64,000 bases of DNA, from positions 1 to 64,000 of the forward strand of contig JAJZUW010000008.1 in the NCBI GenBank assembly GCA_021845925.1, read 5' to 3'. The notes under the pieces were generated by a model. It was not told the origin of the DNA, did no database searches, and saw nothing but the letters and a program-made list of their open reading frames with translations. Made by a program: the position numbers and the translations under genes. Origin of the DNA: Pseudomonadota bacterium. GTDB taxonomy: Bacteria; Pseudomonadota; Gammaproteobacteria; Burkholderiales; Sulfuriferulaceae. Numbering within the stretch: the first letter of the stretch is position 1; each line of letters starts with the position of its first letter. Below are positions 26,202 to 35,221 of the stretch, one piece after another.

Positions 26202-27686
26202 ATGACTGAGCTCATCAAATCCGATCTGATTGTCAGTTTTCTGATTCTGGTTGTCTTCCGGCTGGCTGGCCCATGGCTTCTGACGGAAATTCCACCCTAT
26301 CGGATCAACACATGGCGCAACGCATTGCTGGTGTTGACCAGTCTTGAATTCCTGTCACCCAGCTTCTGGATATTTGCCATTCTCGCATCTATCCAGCTGA
26401 TGGCCTTGCGCGCGCGCGAAACGGAACCCTCCGTGCGTTATGCGCTGTTACTCTGTGCGGTGCCGGTTGTGGGCATCGCCATTCCCGGATTCGGCCTGGT
26501 CAACTATCTGTTCGAATTCAACTATCCCCGTCTGTTATCACTTGTGGTCCTGCTGCCTGTTTATTTCAGTAGCGAATTCAAGAAAAACCGGCCGGCCATG
26601 ACCACCACAGACAAGCTGCTGGTTGCATTTGTCAGCATCTGCATCGTGCTGAATTTTCGCGGCACCACGATCAGCAACGGAATCCGGGAGATTGTCGATA
26701 TTTCGCTGGATACTTTGCTGCCTTACTGGATCATCAGCCGTTCCATTCGCAACATTGATCAAATACGTCTGGTGATGCTGGCGCTGACAACAACCAGTCT
26801 GGTGCTGGCACTGGCGGGCGGCTTTGAATATGTCAAACACTGGTTGCTGTATTTTTCCATCGCTCCGCACTGGGACATTCCGCTGCGCCACCTGTACCTG
26901 TCCCGGGCCAATAGCCTGCGCGCCAACGCCAGCATGCAAAGCCCGATCAGCCTCGGTTACCTGATGGTGATTGCGTTAGGCTGCTGGCATTATCTCACTG
27001 GCAGCCGCAGCAACCCACCGCGCAAACGCATCATCCCGCTGATTCTGGCAGGCGGCCTGTTTGTCACTCTCTCACGCGGACCATGGGTAGGCATGCTGGT
27101 GTACATTGTCATTTATACCTTGGCCGGCAAAGGCGGGGTCGGAAAACTGATCAAGCTGGGAATGATCACTCTGGCGCTGTTTCCCCTGATATTTCTGGTA
27201 CCCGGCGGTGAAAAAGTGGTCAATCTGCTGCCATTCATTGGCCATGCTGAGCAGGAAGACATCGCTTACCGCCAGCAGCTGGTCAGTAACGCCTGGATCG
27301 TCATTCAACGCAATTTCCTGCTTGGTTCGATCGACTTTCTGTCTGCTCCGGAACTGCAGGCCATGGTTCAGGGGCAGGGCATCATTGATATCGTCAACAC
27401 CTACCTGGGCATGATGCTACACTACGGGCTGGTTGGGGTGACCTTGTTTGTCGGCGTATTTCTGTCTGCCATACTGGAACTCATCCGCATCGGCAAGCTG
27501 ACTGCTGACGATCAGAACATGGAGGCACTGCGCGGCCATCTGCTGGCCACCCTGACAGCCATCATGGTCATGATCGTGACTGTCAGTCCGGTCGACATGA
27601 TCCAGCCTCTGTATCTGATCATCACCGCACTATCCGTTGCATTTGCAAGGCTCATACGCAACTCTCAACCACCGAGGCGTGCATGA
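26202..27686 (+). CDS. O-antigen ligase / Wzy-like polymerase
   Basis: 494 residues, about 12 hydrophobic segments with a large periplasmic loop. LILAGGLFVTLSRGPWVGML is the Wzy_C/WaaL-type core motif, and LLPFIGHAEQEDIAYRQQLV belongs to the loop. These proteins polymerise repeat units or ligate polymers at the periplasmic face. With a Wzx-like flippase upstream and a Wzz-like protein in the locus, a polymerase role is the simplest reading. ATG overlap of four bases with the next gene. Confidence 0.82.
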   Translation: MTELIKSDLIVSFLILVVFRLAGPWLLTEIPPYRINTWRNALLVLTSLEFLSPSFWIFAILASIQLMALRARETEPSVRYALLLCAVPVVGIAIPGFGLVNYLFEFNYPRLLSLVVLLPVYFSSEFKKNRPAMTTTDKLLVAFVSICIVLNFRGTTISNGIREIVDISLDTLLPYWIISRSIRNIDQIRLVMLALTTTSLVLALAGGFEYVKHWLLYFSIAPHWDIPLRHLYLSRANSLRANASMQSPISLGYLMVIALGCWHYLTGSRSNPPRKRIIPLILAGGLFVTLSRGPWVGMLVYIVIYTLAGKGGVGKLIKLGMITLALFPLIFLVPGGEKVVNLLPFIGHAEQEDIAYRQQLVSNAWIVIQRNFLLGSIDFLSAPELQAMVQGQGIIDIVNTYLGMMLHYGLVGVTLFVGVFLSAILELIRIGKLTADDQNMEALRGHLLATLTAIMVMIVTVSPVDMIQPLYLIITALSVAFARLIRNSQPPRRA

Positions 27687-29311
27687 AAACACCATTCCGC
27701 TCCAACCGCGCCGAAAATTGGCTGCTGGCCATCACCGCATATGCTTTCCTGCTAGGACTGGCAGCCCGCCTCTTTCCATTGACAGACCTTCAGCACAGGC
27801 TATTCTGGCAATACATGACAGAGGACGGTTACCTGCTGCAAACCGTGGCGCGCAACCTTGCCGGCGGCTTGGGCATGAGCGTGTCTGCCGGCACGATACC
27901 CACCAATGGCGTACAGCCATTGTTCACCTTTGTCAGTGCATTGCTGTTCAAGCTGGTGAGTGGCGACAAAGCAGATGGCATCATCCTGGTCACGCTGGTT
28001 TCATTGCTGATCGCACTGCTCAGCACATGGCTCCTGCAGCGCATTGCCCGCCGTCTGTTTGACGAACTAGGGCTCCCATCCCAGCTGACGTGGCTTGCCG
28101 CCGCTTTGTGGTTCGCCGCGCCGCACATCATCCGCCACAGCATGAATGGCCTGGAGACCGGGCTGTACTGGCTGATGATGCTGCTCACGGTCAACTATTG
28201 GCTGGCGGCCAGCCGCGAATCTGCATCCCCGCTCACGCTTGCGGAACAACTCTCGCTGGGCGTTTTGCTTGGCCTGACCTTTCTGGCACGCAATGATGCC
28301 GTGTTTTTCATCGCTGCGCTATTGCTGTCCCATCTGCTGGTCCGTCCAGCATCCAGTGCGCTGAAACAGCGCGTGATCGAGGCGCTGGTGGCGGGTGCCA
28401 CCAGCGTGGTAGTGGCCAGCCCGTGGCTCATCAACAACTACCGCCTGTTTGGCTCTATCGTGCCGATCAGCGGCAAGGCAGAATCCTATGGCGCGCATTT
28501 TGGCCACAACCTGTTGCACGTTCCGGCAACTTTCATCGATTCCGCGCTGTTATATGCGCCGATCCCCAGCAGCCTGGAAAGCAACACCACAATTGCCCTG
28601 ATCATGTTGCTGGCCACACTGGGTATTGCAGCCGGTGTCCGCACGCTCGCAGCCTATGGTCATGCAATCACCCGCCAGATACTGCTGCTGACACTGATCC
28701 TGTCACTGGAAATTTCGGCATATTACGGCTTGATGTTTGGCGCGACGCATTTCATGCAGCGCTATTTTTCAGTGTTGACACCCTTGTTGTGGATCAGCGT
28801 TTTCGCCTGGGCGGCGCGCCTGGCGCTGCGTTCGCAGACGGTTTGGCTATTGCCACTGTTTGCGCTGCTGGCTACAGGCATCGCCAGCGGTTTTGCCGTG
28901 CGTGACTGGCAGCGCGGTTATGCACTGGGAACCGCACAGGAACACGAAAATGTGGTCCAATGGGTGCAGGCCAACGTTCCTGATTCTGACTGGGTTGGCG
29001 CCGTCCAGTCTGGCACGCTGGGCTATTTTCATGACCGGACAATCAACCTGGATGGAAAAGTAAATCCCGCCGCTTTGCAGGCCAAAATCCAGCACGGCAA
29101 CGTACTGGATTATGTCATTCACTCACCGATTGTCTATATTGCAGATTGGTCATCCAACGGATTTGCTGCCTGGACCGATCCAACCCGACATCCGGATTTT
29201 GCCCGGCAGTTTCAGGTGATTTACCGGAATGATCGCGACAACGTGATGGTCATGCAGCGGATCACCAAACCGGATGCCACGTCGCTGGCATTGACAGGCC
29301 CGACGCTTTGA
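27683..29311 (+). CDS. GT-C type membrane glycosyltransferase-like protein
   Basis: 542 residues with about 10-12 helices and a soluble periplasmic C-terminus (from about 410). An acidic segment after the first helix (MTEDGYLLQTVARNLAGGLG) and FLARNDAVFFIAALLLSHL fit the GT-C fold (mannosyltransferase/ArnT-like enzymes using lipid-phosphate sugars). It may add a side-chain sugar to EPS or to a surface protein after export. Overlaps the Wzy-like gene by four bases and is convergent with galE six bases away with no terminator between them. General layout is shared with the protein at 759-2168. Confidence 0.68.
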   Translation: MKTPFRSNRAENWLLAITAYAFLLGLAARLFPLTDLQHRLFWQYMTEDGYLLQTVARNLAGGLGMSVSAGTIPTNGVQPLFTFVSALLFKLVSGDKADGIILVTLVSLLIALLSTWLLQRIARRLFDELGLPSQLTWLAAALWFAAPHIIRHSMNGLETGLYWLMMLLTVNYWLAASRESASPLTLAEQLSLGVLLGLTFLARNDAVFFIAALLLSHLLVRPASSALKQRVIEALVAGATSVVVASPWLINNYRLFGSIVPISGKAESYGAHFGHNLLHVPATFIDSALLYAPIPSSLESNTTIALIMLLATLGIAAGVRTLAAYGHAITRQILLLTLILSLEISAYYGLMFGATHFMQRYFSVLTPLLWISVFAWAARLALRSQTVWLLPLFALLATGIASGFAVRDWQRGYALGTAQEHENVVQWVQANVPDSDWVGAVQSGTLGYFHDRTINLDGKVNPAALQAKIQHGNVLDYVIHSPIVYIADWSSNGFAAWTDPTRHPDFARQFQVIYRNDRDNVMVMQRITKPDATSLALTGPTL

Positions 29312-29316
29312 CGGCA

Positions 29317-30309
29317 TCAGGCTCCTGTTCTGACGCTCCAGTCGTGACGACACTCCCAGCGCCAGGCATCGGCGATGATATCTTCCAGCCGGTCATGCTC
29401 AGGCTGCCAGCCCAGTTCCCGGCGGGCCAGTGTCGAATCGGCAATCAGACGAGCCGGATCGCCAGCCCGACGTTCACCTTCGACCACCTGGATGGAGCGC
29501 CCGGTCACGCGTTCAACAGCTGAAATCACTTCCTGAACCGAAAACCCGGTACCATTGCCCAGGTTGAAACGACCACTTGCGTCTCGTTCGCGCATCCAGT
29601 TCAACGCAAGAATATGCGCACGACACAGGTCCTGGATGTGAATGTAATCGCGAATGCAACTGCCGTCCGGTGTGTCATAATCACGGCCGAAGACGGTAAT
29701 GGCATCACGCCGGCCAGACGCTGCCTGCAGAATCAGTGGAATCAGGTGTGTTTCCGGATCGTGACGCTCGCCCAACTCCCCTTCCGGATCGGCTCCGGCT
29801 GCATTGAAATAACGCAAACAGACCGAACGTATGCCGTAAGCGCGCTCATAGTCTTCCAGCACCTGTTCCACCATCAGCTTGGAGCGCCCATACGGATTCA
29901 CGGGTTCACGCAGATGCGATTCATCGATCGGCACATACCGAGGCTCGCCAAAAATGGCCGCCGTGGATGAAAACACAAACCACTTTACATCATGTCGAAC
30001 CATGGTATCCAACAAATTGAGCGTATTGGCCAGGTTGTTGCGATAGTACTTGTCCGGGTGCCGCACCGATTCACCCACCTGAATAAAAGATGCGAAATGC
30101 AGGACTGCTTGCGGACGATAGCGTGCAAACACCTGATCCAGCGCATCGGTATCCGCCAGATCCACCTGTGCCAATTCACCCATCGTGACCGCTTCACGGT
30201 ATCCACTGGACAAATTGTCCACCGTCACCACCTGATAACCGGCGCGACCAAGCATCTTGACCATGTGCGAACCGATATATCCCGCACCACCAACCACCAG
30301 CACAACCAT
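29317..30309 (-). CDS. galE: UDP-glucose 4-epimerase
   Basis: 330 residues. An N-terminal Rossmann motif (VLVVGGAGYIGSHMVKMLG) binds NAD; Ser-Tyr-Lys catalysis is seen in FSSTAAIFGEP and PYGRSKLMVEQVLEDYE (Tyr-x3-Lys). RDYIHIQDLCRAHILAL and LGNGTGFSVQEVI are typical GalE blocks. It interconverts UDP-glucose and UDP-galactose (possibly also the N-acetyl forms) and so provides Gal donors for the EPS. It is the only leftward gene between two rightward EPS units and has its own start region facing that of the EpsB/WcaJ-like gene. Confidence 0.93.
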   Translation of the reverse strand: MVVLVVGGAGYIGSHMVKMLGRAGYQVVTVDNLSSGYREAVTMGELAQVDLADTDALDQVFARYRPQAVLHFASFIQVGESVRHPDKYYRNNLANTLNLLDTMVRHDVKWFVFSSTAAIFGEPRYVPIDESHLREPVNPYGRSKLMVEQVLEDYERAYGIRSVCLRYFNAAGADPEGELGERHDPETHLIPLILQAASGRRDAITVFGRDYDTPDGSCIRDYIHIQDLCRAHILALNWMRERDASGRFNLGNGTGFSVQEVISAVERVTGRSIQVVEGERRAGDPARLIADSTLARRELGWQPEHDRLEDIIADAWRWECRHDWSVRTGA

Positions 30310-30407
30310 TGTTTCGCCTTTACCTAGCCAATCGATACTTCATACTATAACATTCATCGCGAATAATTCTTATCTGGTAGAATCACTCCCACGTAGTTGC
30401 GTAGGAA

Positions 30408-30429
30408 TTCTGAACAAAACGGTTCAGAA
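30408..30429 (+). promoter_or_regulatory. Inverted repeat in the leader of the EpsB/WcaJ-like gene
   Basis: TTCTGAAC (30408-30415) and GTTCAGAA (30422-30429) form a perfect 8-bp inverted repeat with a six-base loop, ending 16 bases before the ATG at 30446. As RNA it would fold next to the ribosome site (AGGAC); as DNA it could be an operator in the gap shared with galE. A TAGAAT hexamer at 30379-30384 could be a -10 box. Confidence 0.4.
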
Positions 30430-30445
30430 ACATCAGGACACACCC

Positions 30446-31840
30446 ATGTCATACAGCAGCTTTGACCACCCGGCGCTCAATCTGGCCCGCCGTCTGGTAA
30501 ATCCGATGATTGTGTTTACCAGCCTGTTTCTGGCGGTCGAGATCACCCATCCGCCATTTACCAATTTCCATCTGATTCTTGGCACGCTGGCATTTTTGTT
30601 GTCGACCGAAGTGTTCGACAGTTTCGAATTTTTTGAAATGTCCACGCAAGGAACTGCGAACCAGATCCGCTACATGACGGATCTGGTCACCGCCTGGGCT
30701 ATCGTACTTGGTCTGCTGGCCTTGCTCGGGATGACCACCAATACATTGCACCTGTTTCCACCTATCATGCTGGTGACATGGGCGATGACGACACCAGTTC
30801 TGTTATTCCTGACCCATGCGTATATCCGCTCTCGGGTGGAATCGATGTACCACAGCGGTAGCGTGCGGCGTGCGGTTATCGTCGGCGCCAATGCACTGGG
30901 TTACAAACTGGCGACCCATATCCACAAACAACGCAATCTGATGGTGCGGGTTGAAGCCTTTTTTGATGACCGTCAGGACGACCGCAGCGATCCATCGCTG
31001 TTACCGATTGTCGCCGGAGGACTGAATGAAGTCGCTGCCTACGTCGAAAAATTCGGCATCGATCTGGTGTACATTTCTTTTCCAATCATCGACAATCCAC
31101 GCATCGTCAGTCTGGTCAACTCATTGCGCGACACCACCGCTTCGGTTTATTTTGTGCCGAACATCTTCATCTTCGATCTGGTACAGGCACGCCTTGATTA
31201 TGTAAACGGCATTCCTGTCATTGGCGTGTTTGAATCACCTCTGGTTGGCATCAATGCCATCCACAAACGAATTTTTGATGTGGTCGTCTCATCCCTGATT
31301 CTGCTGATGATCAGTCCATTGATGATTCTGCTGGCCATCGGTGTCAAATTGTCGTCCCCCGGGCCGGTTTTTTTCAAGCAGCGTCGTTATGGCATGGATG
31401 GTGAAGAAATACTGGTCTACAAATTCCGTTCAATGAGAACCATGGACAATGGTGACAAGGTGGAGCAAGCCAAACGCAACGATGCCCGCGTCACTCCATT
31501 CGGCGCTTTCATCCGTAAAACATCACTGGACGAACTGCCGCAGATGATCAATGTCCTGCAGGGAAAAATGAGCATCGTTGGCCCACGCCCTCATGCAGTC
31601 GCGCACAATGAACATTACCGGAAGCTGATTCATGGTTACATGTGGCGCCACAAAGTCAAACCTGGCATCACAGGACTGGCACAAGTCAGCGGATTCCGTG
31701 GTGAAACCGACACCATCGAAAAGATGGAAGGTCGCGTACTGCATGACATTATTTATCTGAAAAACTGGTCTATCTGGCTGGACATCCTGATCATTCTCAA
31801 AACCATCAAACTGGTGTTCAGCGATTCACAGGCCTACTAG
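30446..31840 (+). CDS. epsB: Undecaprenyl-phosphate sugar-1-phosphate transferase (EpsB/WcaJ type)
   Basis: 464 residues from ATG 30446, preceded by AGGAC. Four N-terminal helices, a central CoA-binding-like Rossmann domain ([20 protein letters not shown]) and a further membrane segment lead into the bacterial sugar transferase domain (from about 270): [58 protein letters not shown] and [11 protein letters not shown]. This is the full polyisoprenylphosphate hexose-1-phosphate transferase architecture. It starts EPS repeat synthesis, most often with glucose-1-phosphate. Transcribed alone, divergent from galE, with a tiny gene 112 bases downstream. Confidence 0.92.
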   Translation: MSYSSFDHPALNLARRLVNPMIVFTSLFLAVEITHPPFTNFHLILGTLAFLLSTEVFDSFEFFEMSTQGTANQIRYMTDLVTAWAIVLGLLALLGMTTNTLHLFPPIMLVTWAMTTPVLLFLTHAYIRSRVESMYHSGSVRRAVIVGANALGYKLATHIHKQRNLMVRVEAFFDDRQDDRSDPSLLPIVAGGLNEVAAYVEKFGIDLVYISFPIIDNPRIVSLVNSLRDTTASVYFVPNIFIFDLVQARLDYVNGIPVIGVFESPLVGINAIHKRIFDVVVSSLILLMISPLMILLAIGVKLSSPGPVFFKQRRYGMDGEEILVYKFRSMRTMDNGDKVEQAKRNDARVTPFGAFIRKTSLDELPQMINVLQGKMSIVGPRPHAVAHNEHYRKLIHGYMWRHKVKPGITGLAQVSGFRGETDTIEKMEGRVLHDIIYLKNWSIWLDILIILKTIKLVFSDSQAY

Positions 31841-31952
31841 GGCACGCTCGCCCATATCTGGCATGAAACCTGCTTTTGATCATATACATTTCTTTTCAGG
31901 AAATGTGCGAACAAAAACATGCCGGTGACAAAACCGGAAGCAAGGAGGTTAT

Positions 31953-32132
31953 ATGCTGAAACCCATGCTCATCGTAACAACTACTCTGTTGGGCGCGTTA
32001 CCGGGTCCAATGACTGCCGACAAGGCGCCAGCCGCTGTCGAGCAACCGTCCAGCCAGAATGCCGGCACCGCTGCGCTGCTGATCACCGGCGCAGCCTTGA
32101 CCGGGCTTCGCATGCGCAGAAAATCCCACTAA
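31953..32132 (+). CDS. 59-residue protein with signal peptide and sorting-signal-like tail
   Basis: A small gene beginning MLKPMLIVTTTLLGAL, preceded by a near-perfect ribosome site (AAGGAGG, four bases before the ATG) and followed 22 bases later by a strong terminator. The protein has an N-terminal hydrophobic stretch like a signal peptide, a short Ala/Pro/Ser/Gln stretch, a second hydrophobic span (AALLITGAALTG) and a basic end (LRMRRKSH). The C-terminal order (Pro/Ser-containing motif, hydrophobic span, basic cluster) is that of PEP-CTERM-like exosortase substrates, though the motif (EQPSSQNAG) is not canonical. Mature length would be about 35 residues. Alternatives are a small double-membrane-span protein. 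No homologue is recognised. Confidence 0.65.
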   Translation: MLKPMLIVTTTLLGALPGPMTADKAPAAVEQPSSQNAGTAALLITGAALTGLRMRRKSH

Positions 32133-32154
32133 GCCAAACCACGCTACTAACGCA

Positions 32155-32178
32155 GGGCGGCAAATGCCGCCCTTTTTT
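32155..32178 (+). terminator. Rho-independent terminator after the small gene
   Basis: GGGCGGC (32155-32161) and GCCGCCC (32166-32172) form a perfect 7-bp GC stem with an AAAT loop, followed by T6. Confidence 0.92.
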
Positions 32179-32237
32179 GTCACCCCGGCCAACTTGACGT
32201 AAACTGGTTGCTTCGTTCGTGCCTCTGCCCCACCATC

Positions 32238-32894
32238 ATGTCTGTCTGGCGAGAATTGTCGTTCACGGGAAGCTTTAATGTGACAGTGTCGGCTGCTGTC
32301 GTCATTACGCTGTGGCTTGCATGGCAGCCCGACAAGTCCCCGCTCATCCGCTGGCTTGGGCTGATGTCCATCGCCACTTTGCTGGTGGTGGCCAGCAAAC
32401 TCGTCTTTCTTGGCTGGGGAATAGGCATCCGCAGCATCGATTTCACAGGTTTCAGCGGTCACGCCATGCGATCTGCCGCCATTTACCCAGTGCTGTTTTT
32501 CCTGCTGGTCGCCTGGCTGCATACCGGCAGCCGGAGCCTGGCTGCCATTTTCGGTCTGCTGCTTGCCGCCATGGTGGCCTGGTCGAGAATCATGGTGCAT
32601 GCACATTCGCTCTCGGAAGCAGCGAGCGGTTTTCTGCTCGGTGGTCTGACCAGCCTGACTTTTCTGTACACCATCCGCAACCGTACCGAACTGAAAATTC
32701 ATCCTGTGCTTGGCATCCTCAGCCTGGCTACCCTGCTGTTTCCTCCACAGATGACACCTGTACCGACCCAAAGCATCCTGATCCGAACAGCCCTGTTCAT
32801 CTCCGGTCACCCAGCCCCTTACATCCGCGCAACCTGGCGCATGGCACCACTGCCATCATCGATCAGCAACCACCCACCGCACACGACCCAGTGA
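32238..32894 (+). CDS. PAP2-like membrane phosphatase, degenerate motifs
   Basis: 218 residues from ATG 32238 (MSVWRELSF); no good ribosome site is visible, so the start is tentative. Five or six helices. FSGHAMRSAAIYP resembles PAP2 motif 2 (PSGH, but Phe replaces Pro), and SRIMVHAHSLSEA resembles motif 3 (SR-x5-H-x3-D, with Glu in place of Asp). The KxxxxxxRP motif 1 is not clear. PAP2 enzymes dephosphorylate undecaprenyl pyrophosphate or similar lipids, which would recycle the EPS carrier lipid, but the changed residues leave activity uncertain. The C-terminal 60 residues are Pro-rich and poorly conserved in appearance. Convergent with the EpsD-like gene. Confidence 0.55.
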   Translation: MSVWRELSFTGSFNVTVSAAVVITLWLAWQPDKSPLIRWLGLMSIATLLVVASKLVFLGWGIGIRSIDFTGFSGHAMRSAAIYPVLFFLLVAWLHTGSRSLAAIFGLLLAAMVAWSRIMVHAHSLSEAASGFLLGGLTSLTFLYTIRNRTELKIHPVLGILSLATLLFPPQMTPVPTQSILIRTALFISGHPAPYIRATWRMAPLPSSISNHPPHTTQ

Positions 32895-32904
32895 TAACGC
32901 ACAT

Positions 32905-33729
32905 TCAGCGCTGCTGATAGGCGATCCTGGCCGTCTTGCGCAAAGCCGCTTCGCGTTTTTGCAACGCTCTCATGCCAGCATCTCTGAGCATGTCCTGCGC
33001 CACCAGCACACGGGCTGCCGCAAAATCCAGGGGTTGCGCATCCGTGGATTCGAGCACCCAGATTTCCAGAAACCGGGCATCCTGGCTGGCCACGAACGCC
33101 GACCAGGGACGGCTGGCCGCCAGTCTTGCCAGCCGGTCGGCAGACAGGGATTCCGGCTCCATGATTTCGCTCACGCGTGAAAAGTCTGCATGCTGCACAG
33201 CAAGCCAGCTGGCCGCTGCATCATCCAGCACCGAATAGCGTGACAACCCCTGCAACCAGAGCTGCTGATGATAGGCATCGCCCTGCAGAATCCAGCGCGA
33301 GACATGATAGGCACGCCGGTCGGCATACAATAGGGGATGACTCTGGTACCAGCCCTGCAGCGCCGTCAGATCGGGGGGCGGGGCAGCTGCTGCCAGCTGG
33401 CGGCCATAATCTTCGAGCAGAGTTGTTTTGCGGGCATCCATCAAATCCAGCATGACCGAAGGCAGGCGATCAACACCGGCTTCGCGTGCGGCATCCTGCC
33501 CGAGGTGCTGATCGATGACTGCATCGACGGCAGCCCGCTCGGCGTCTGTGGCCGGACTGTCCGTCAGTTCCGGATGCCGGTGCAGGTATTGATCGACCTC
33601 GGCAAAAGTGATTTCTTCACCATTCACGGTTGCCAGCACCTGGCTGTGACCGGTTTCGTTTTTCGGCTGGCAACCAGACACCATCACCAGCAGACCGACC
33701 ATTCCGACAAGCTGACGCAGCTTCACCAT
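32905..33729 (-). CDS. epsD: EpsD-type peptidyl-prolyl isomerase lipoprotein
   Basis: 274 residues from ATG 33729, chosen because GAGGGGG precedes it and a lipoprotein signal follows (LVGMVGLLVMVSGCQPK); the frame is open upstream to 33846 but with no family features. The body (VLATVNGEEITFAEVDQYLH) is like SurA/PpiC-type foldases, with a parvulin-like C-terminal half that lacks obvious active-site motifs. EpsD proteins are periplasmic foldases specific to exosortase/EPS clusters. It lies at the far right of the EPS locus, convergent with the PAP2-like gene, away from the export operon. Confidence 0.8.
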   Translation of the reverse strand: MVKLRQLVGMVGLLVMVSGCQPKNETGHSQVLATVNGEEITFAEVDQYLHRHPELTDSPATDAERAAVDAVIDQHLGQDAAREAGVDRLPSVMLDLMDARKTTLLEDYGRQLAAAAPPPDLTALQGWYQSHPLLYADRRAYHVSRWILQGDAYHQQLWLQGLSRYSVLDDAAASWLAVQHADFSRVSEIMEPESLSADRLARLAASRPWSAFVASQDARFLEIWVLESTDAQPLDFAAARVLVAQDMLRDAGMRALQKREAALRKTARIAYQQR

Positions 33730-33814
33730 TGCCCCCTCGAACGACCGGACAAACCGGCAGGAATACACTCCGGCAGAGGCCACCCTGCCGTCACAGGGGG
33801 CAGTGTAGCAGCAT

Positions 33815-35221
33815 TCAGGCGTGTGGCAATCCGGACGCACTGGCAAACACCACGCGTACCAGCAGCCCCCGGCCGGATGCCGGCGTCAGAATCTGCAAAC
33901 GGGCATGGTGACTGCGGGCAATTTCGGCCACGATCGACAATCCCAGGCCACAACCGTTGCCTGGACTGCCTTCAATCCGGTAAAAGCGTTCGAGCACTTT
34001 TTCGCGTTGCGCCTCCGGAATACCGGGGCCATTGTCCTCGACTTCCAGTATGCCAGCGCCATCGTAACGGCTGCGTACCGTAATCACCCCACCTTCCTGG
34101 GTATAACGCAGTGCGTTATCAACCAGATTGCCCAGCATTTCGCCCAGTTGCAGCATGTCGGCTTCGACCATCACCGGTTCCAGCTCGAATCCGAGATCAA
34201 TGTTCCGCGCCTGGGCGCGTGCCAGCCACATGGCCATGTCAAGTTCGACCAGATCGGCCAGATTGATGTACTGCATGTTGAGCAGATGGCTGCCACCGGG
34301 CTCGGCGCGCGCCAGCGCCAGCAACTGGTTGGCCAGGTGGGTGACGCGACGCGTGGTGTCCAGCACCACACGCAATGCATCGCGCGTTTCGTCAGAACGG
34401 CTGTCGCGCAGCAGCAGCTCAACCTGTGTCTGCAAGCCGGCCAGAGGCGTTCTGAGCTGATGCGCCGCATTGGCCAGAAACCGTTGCTGGGTATCCAGCA
34501 CGTGGGCCAGATCGGCCAGCAACTGGTTCAGGGCCACGATCACTGGCCGGATTTCCAGCGGTGCCGACATTTCATTGACCGGATGCAGATCGTGCCAGGA
34601 GCGGTTGGCGATTTCCTGCCTCAGGGCATCCAGTGGTTTCAGACCATGCCCGATGCCAAACGACACCATGGCAATCGCGGTCAGCACAACCAGCAAGGCC
34701 GGCGTGATCATCAGCGCCATCAGTTCGTACAGGTTGCGATCGCGCCTGATCAGCGTTTCGGCCACCTGGATGATCACCTCCGGCGCCTCGTTGCCTACCA
34801 GCGGATCACTGTCCAGTCGAACGCGGACGACCCCGACCCGGACATTGGCGCCGCGGATCACGGCATCGTAAAAGCGTGGCTTGCTGGACAGCCTGTCCGG
34901 AACAGGCAGGTTCATGTTGCCGGCAATCTGCTGATGTCGGGCATCCAGAATCTGGAACCAGGCCACATCATAGACATGCGTGAACAACGTGTGCAGGGTT
35001 TCCGGCGACATCTGCAGCACCAGTTTTCCGTTCTGCACCACCACCCGTTGCGACAGGGCCTGTACCGGATCCATCAGCACCCGGTCAAAGGCATGAGTTG
35101 CCGCCAGACGGGCGCCATAAAACGATACGCCGGTCGCCACCACCAGCAATCCGAGCAAGGGACCGAGAAGGGAACCGAGCAGCAACCCCCGCAGGGTGGT
35201 TTCACGCCGGCTGTCTGACAT
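33815..35221 (-). CDS. Sensor histidine kinase (TctE/QseC type)
   Basis: 468 residues. Two membrane segments (about 12-38 and 168-195) enclose a periplasmic sensor domain of the 2CSK/TctE kind. A HAMP-like linker is followed by HisKA with the phosphoacceptor in FLANAAHQLRTPLAGL and an HATPase domain with N box NLVDNALRY, G1 DNGPGIPEAQ and G2 GCGLGLSIVAEI. TctE-like kinases often sense tricarboxylates; the ligand here is unknown. Its start overlaps the response regulator's end by 20 bases, so the two form a coupled pair. Confidence 0.88.
   Translation of the reverse strand: MSDSRRETTLRGLLLGSLLGPLLGLLVVATGVSFYGARLAATHAFDRVLMDPVQALSQRVVVQNGKLVLQMSPETLHTLFTHVYDVAWFQILDARHQQIAGNMNLPVPDRLSSKPRFYDAVIRGANVRVGVVRVRLDSDPLVGNEAPEVIIQVAETLIRRDRNLYELMALMITPALLVVLTAIAMVSFGIGHGLKPLDALRQEIANRSWHDLHPVNEMSAPLEIRPVIVALNQLLADLAHVLDTQQRFLANAAHQLRTPLAGLQTQVELLLRDSRSDETRDALRVVLDTTRRVTHLANQLLALARAEPGGSHLLNMQYINLADLVELDMAMWLARAQARNIDLGFELEPVMVEADMLQLGEMLGNLVDNALRYTQEGGVITVRSRYDGAGILEVEDNGPGIPEAQREKVLERFYRIEGSPGNGCGLGLSIVAEIARSHHARLQILTPASGRGLLVRVVFASASGLPHA

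Noticed and set aside
33821-35218. 465-codon plus-strand frame opposite the histidine kinase, and 474-codon minus frame over trpE (38542-39966)
   Set aside because: Both mirror strongly conserved genes and lack protein-like composition.
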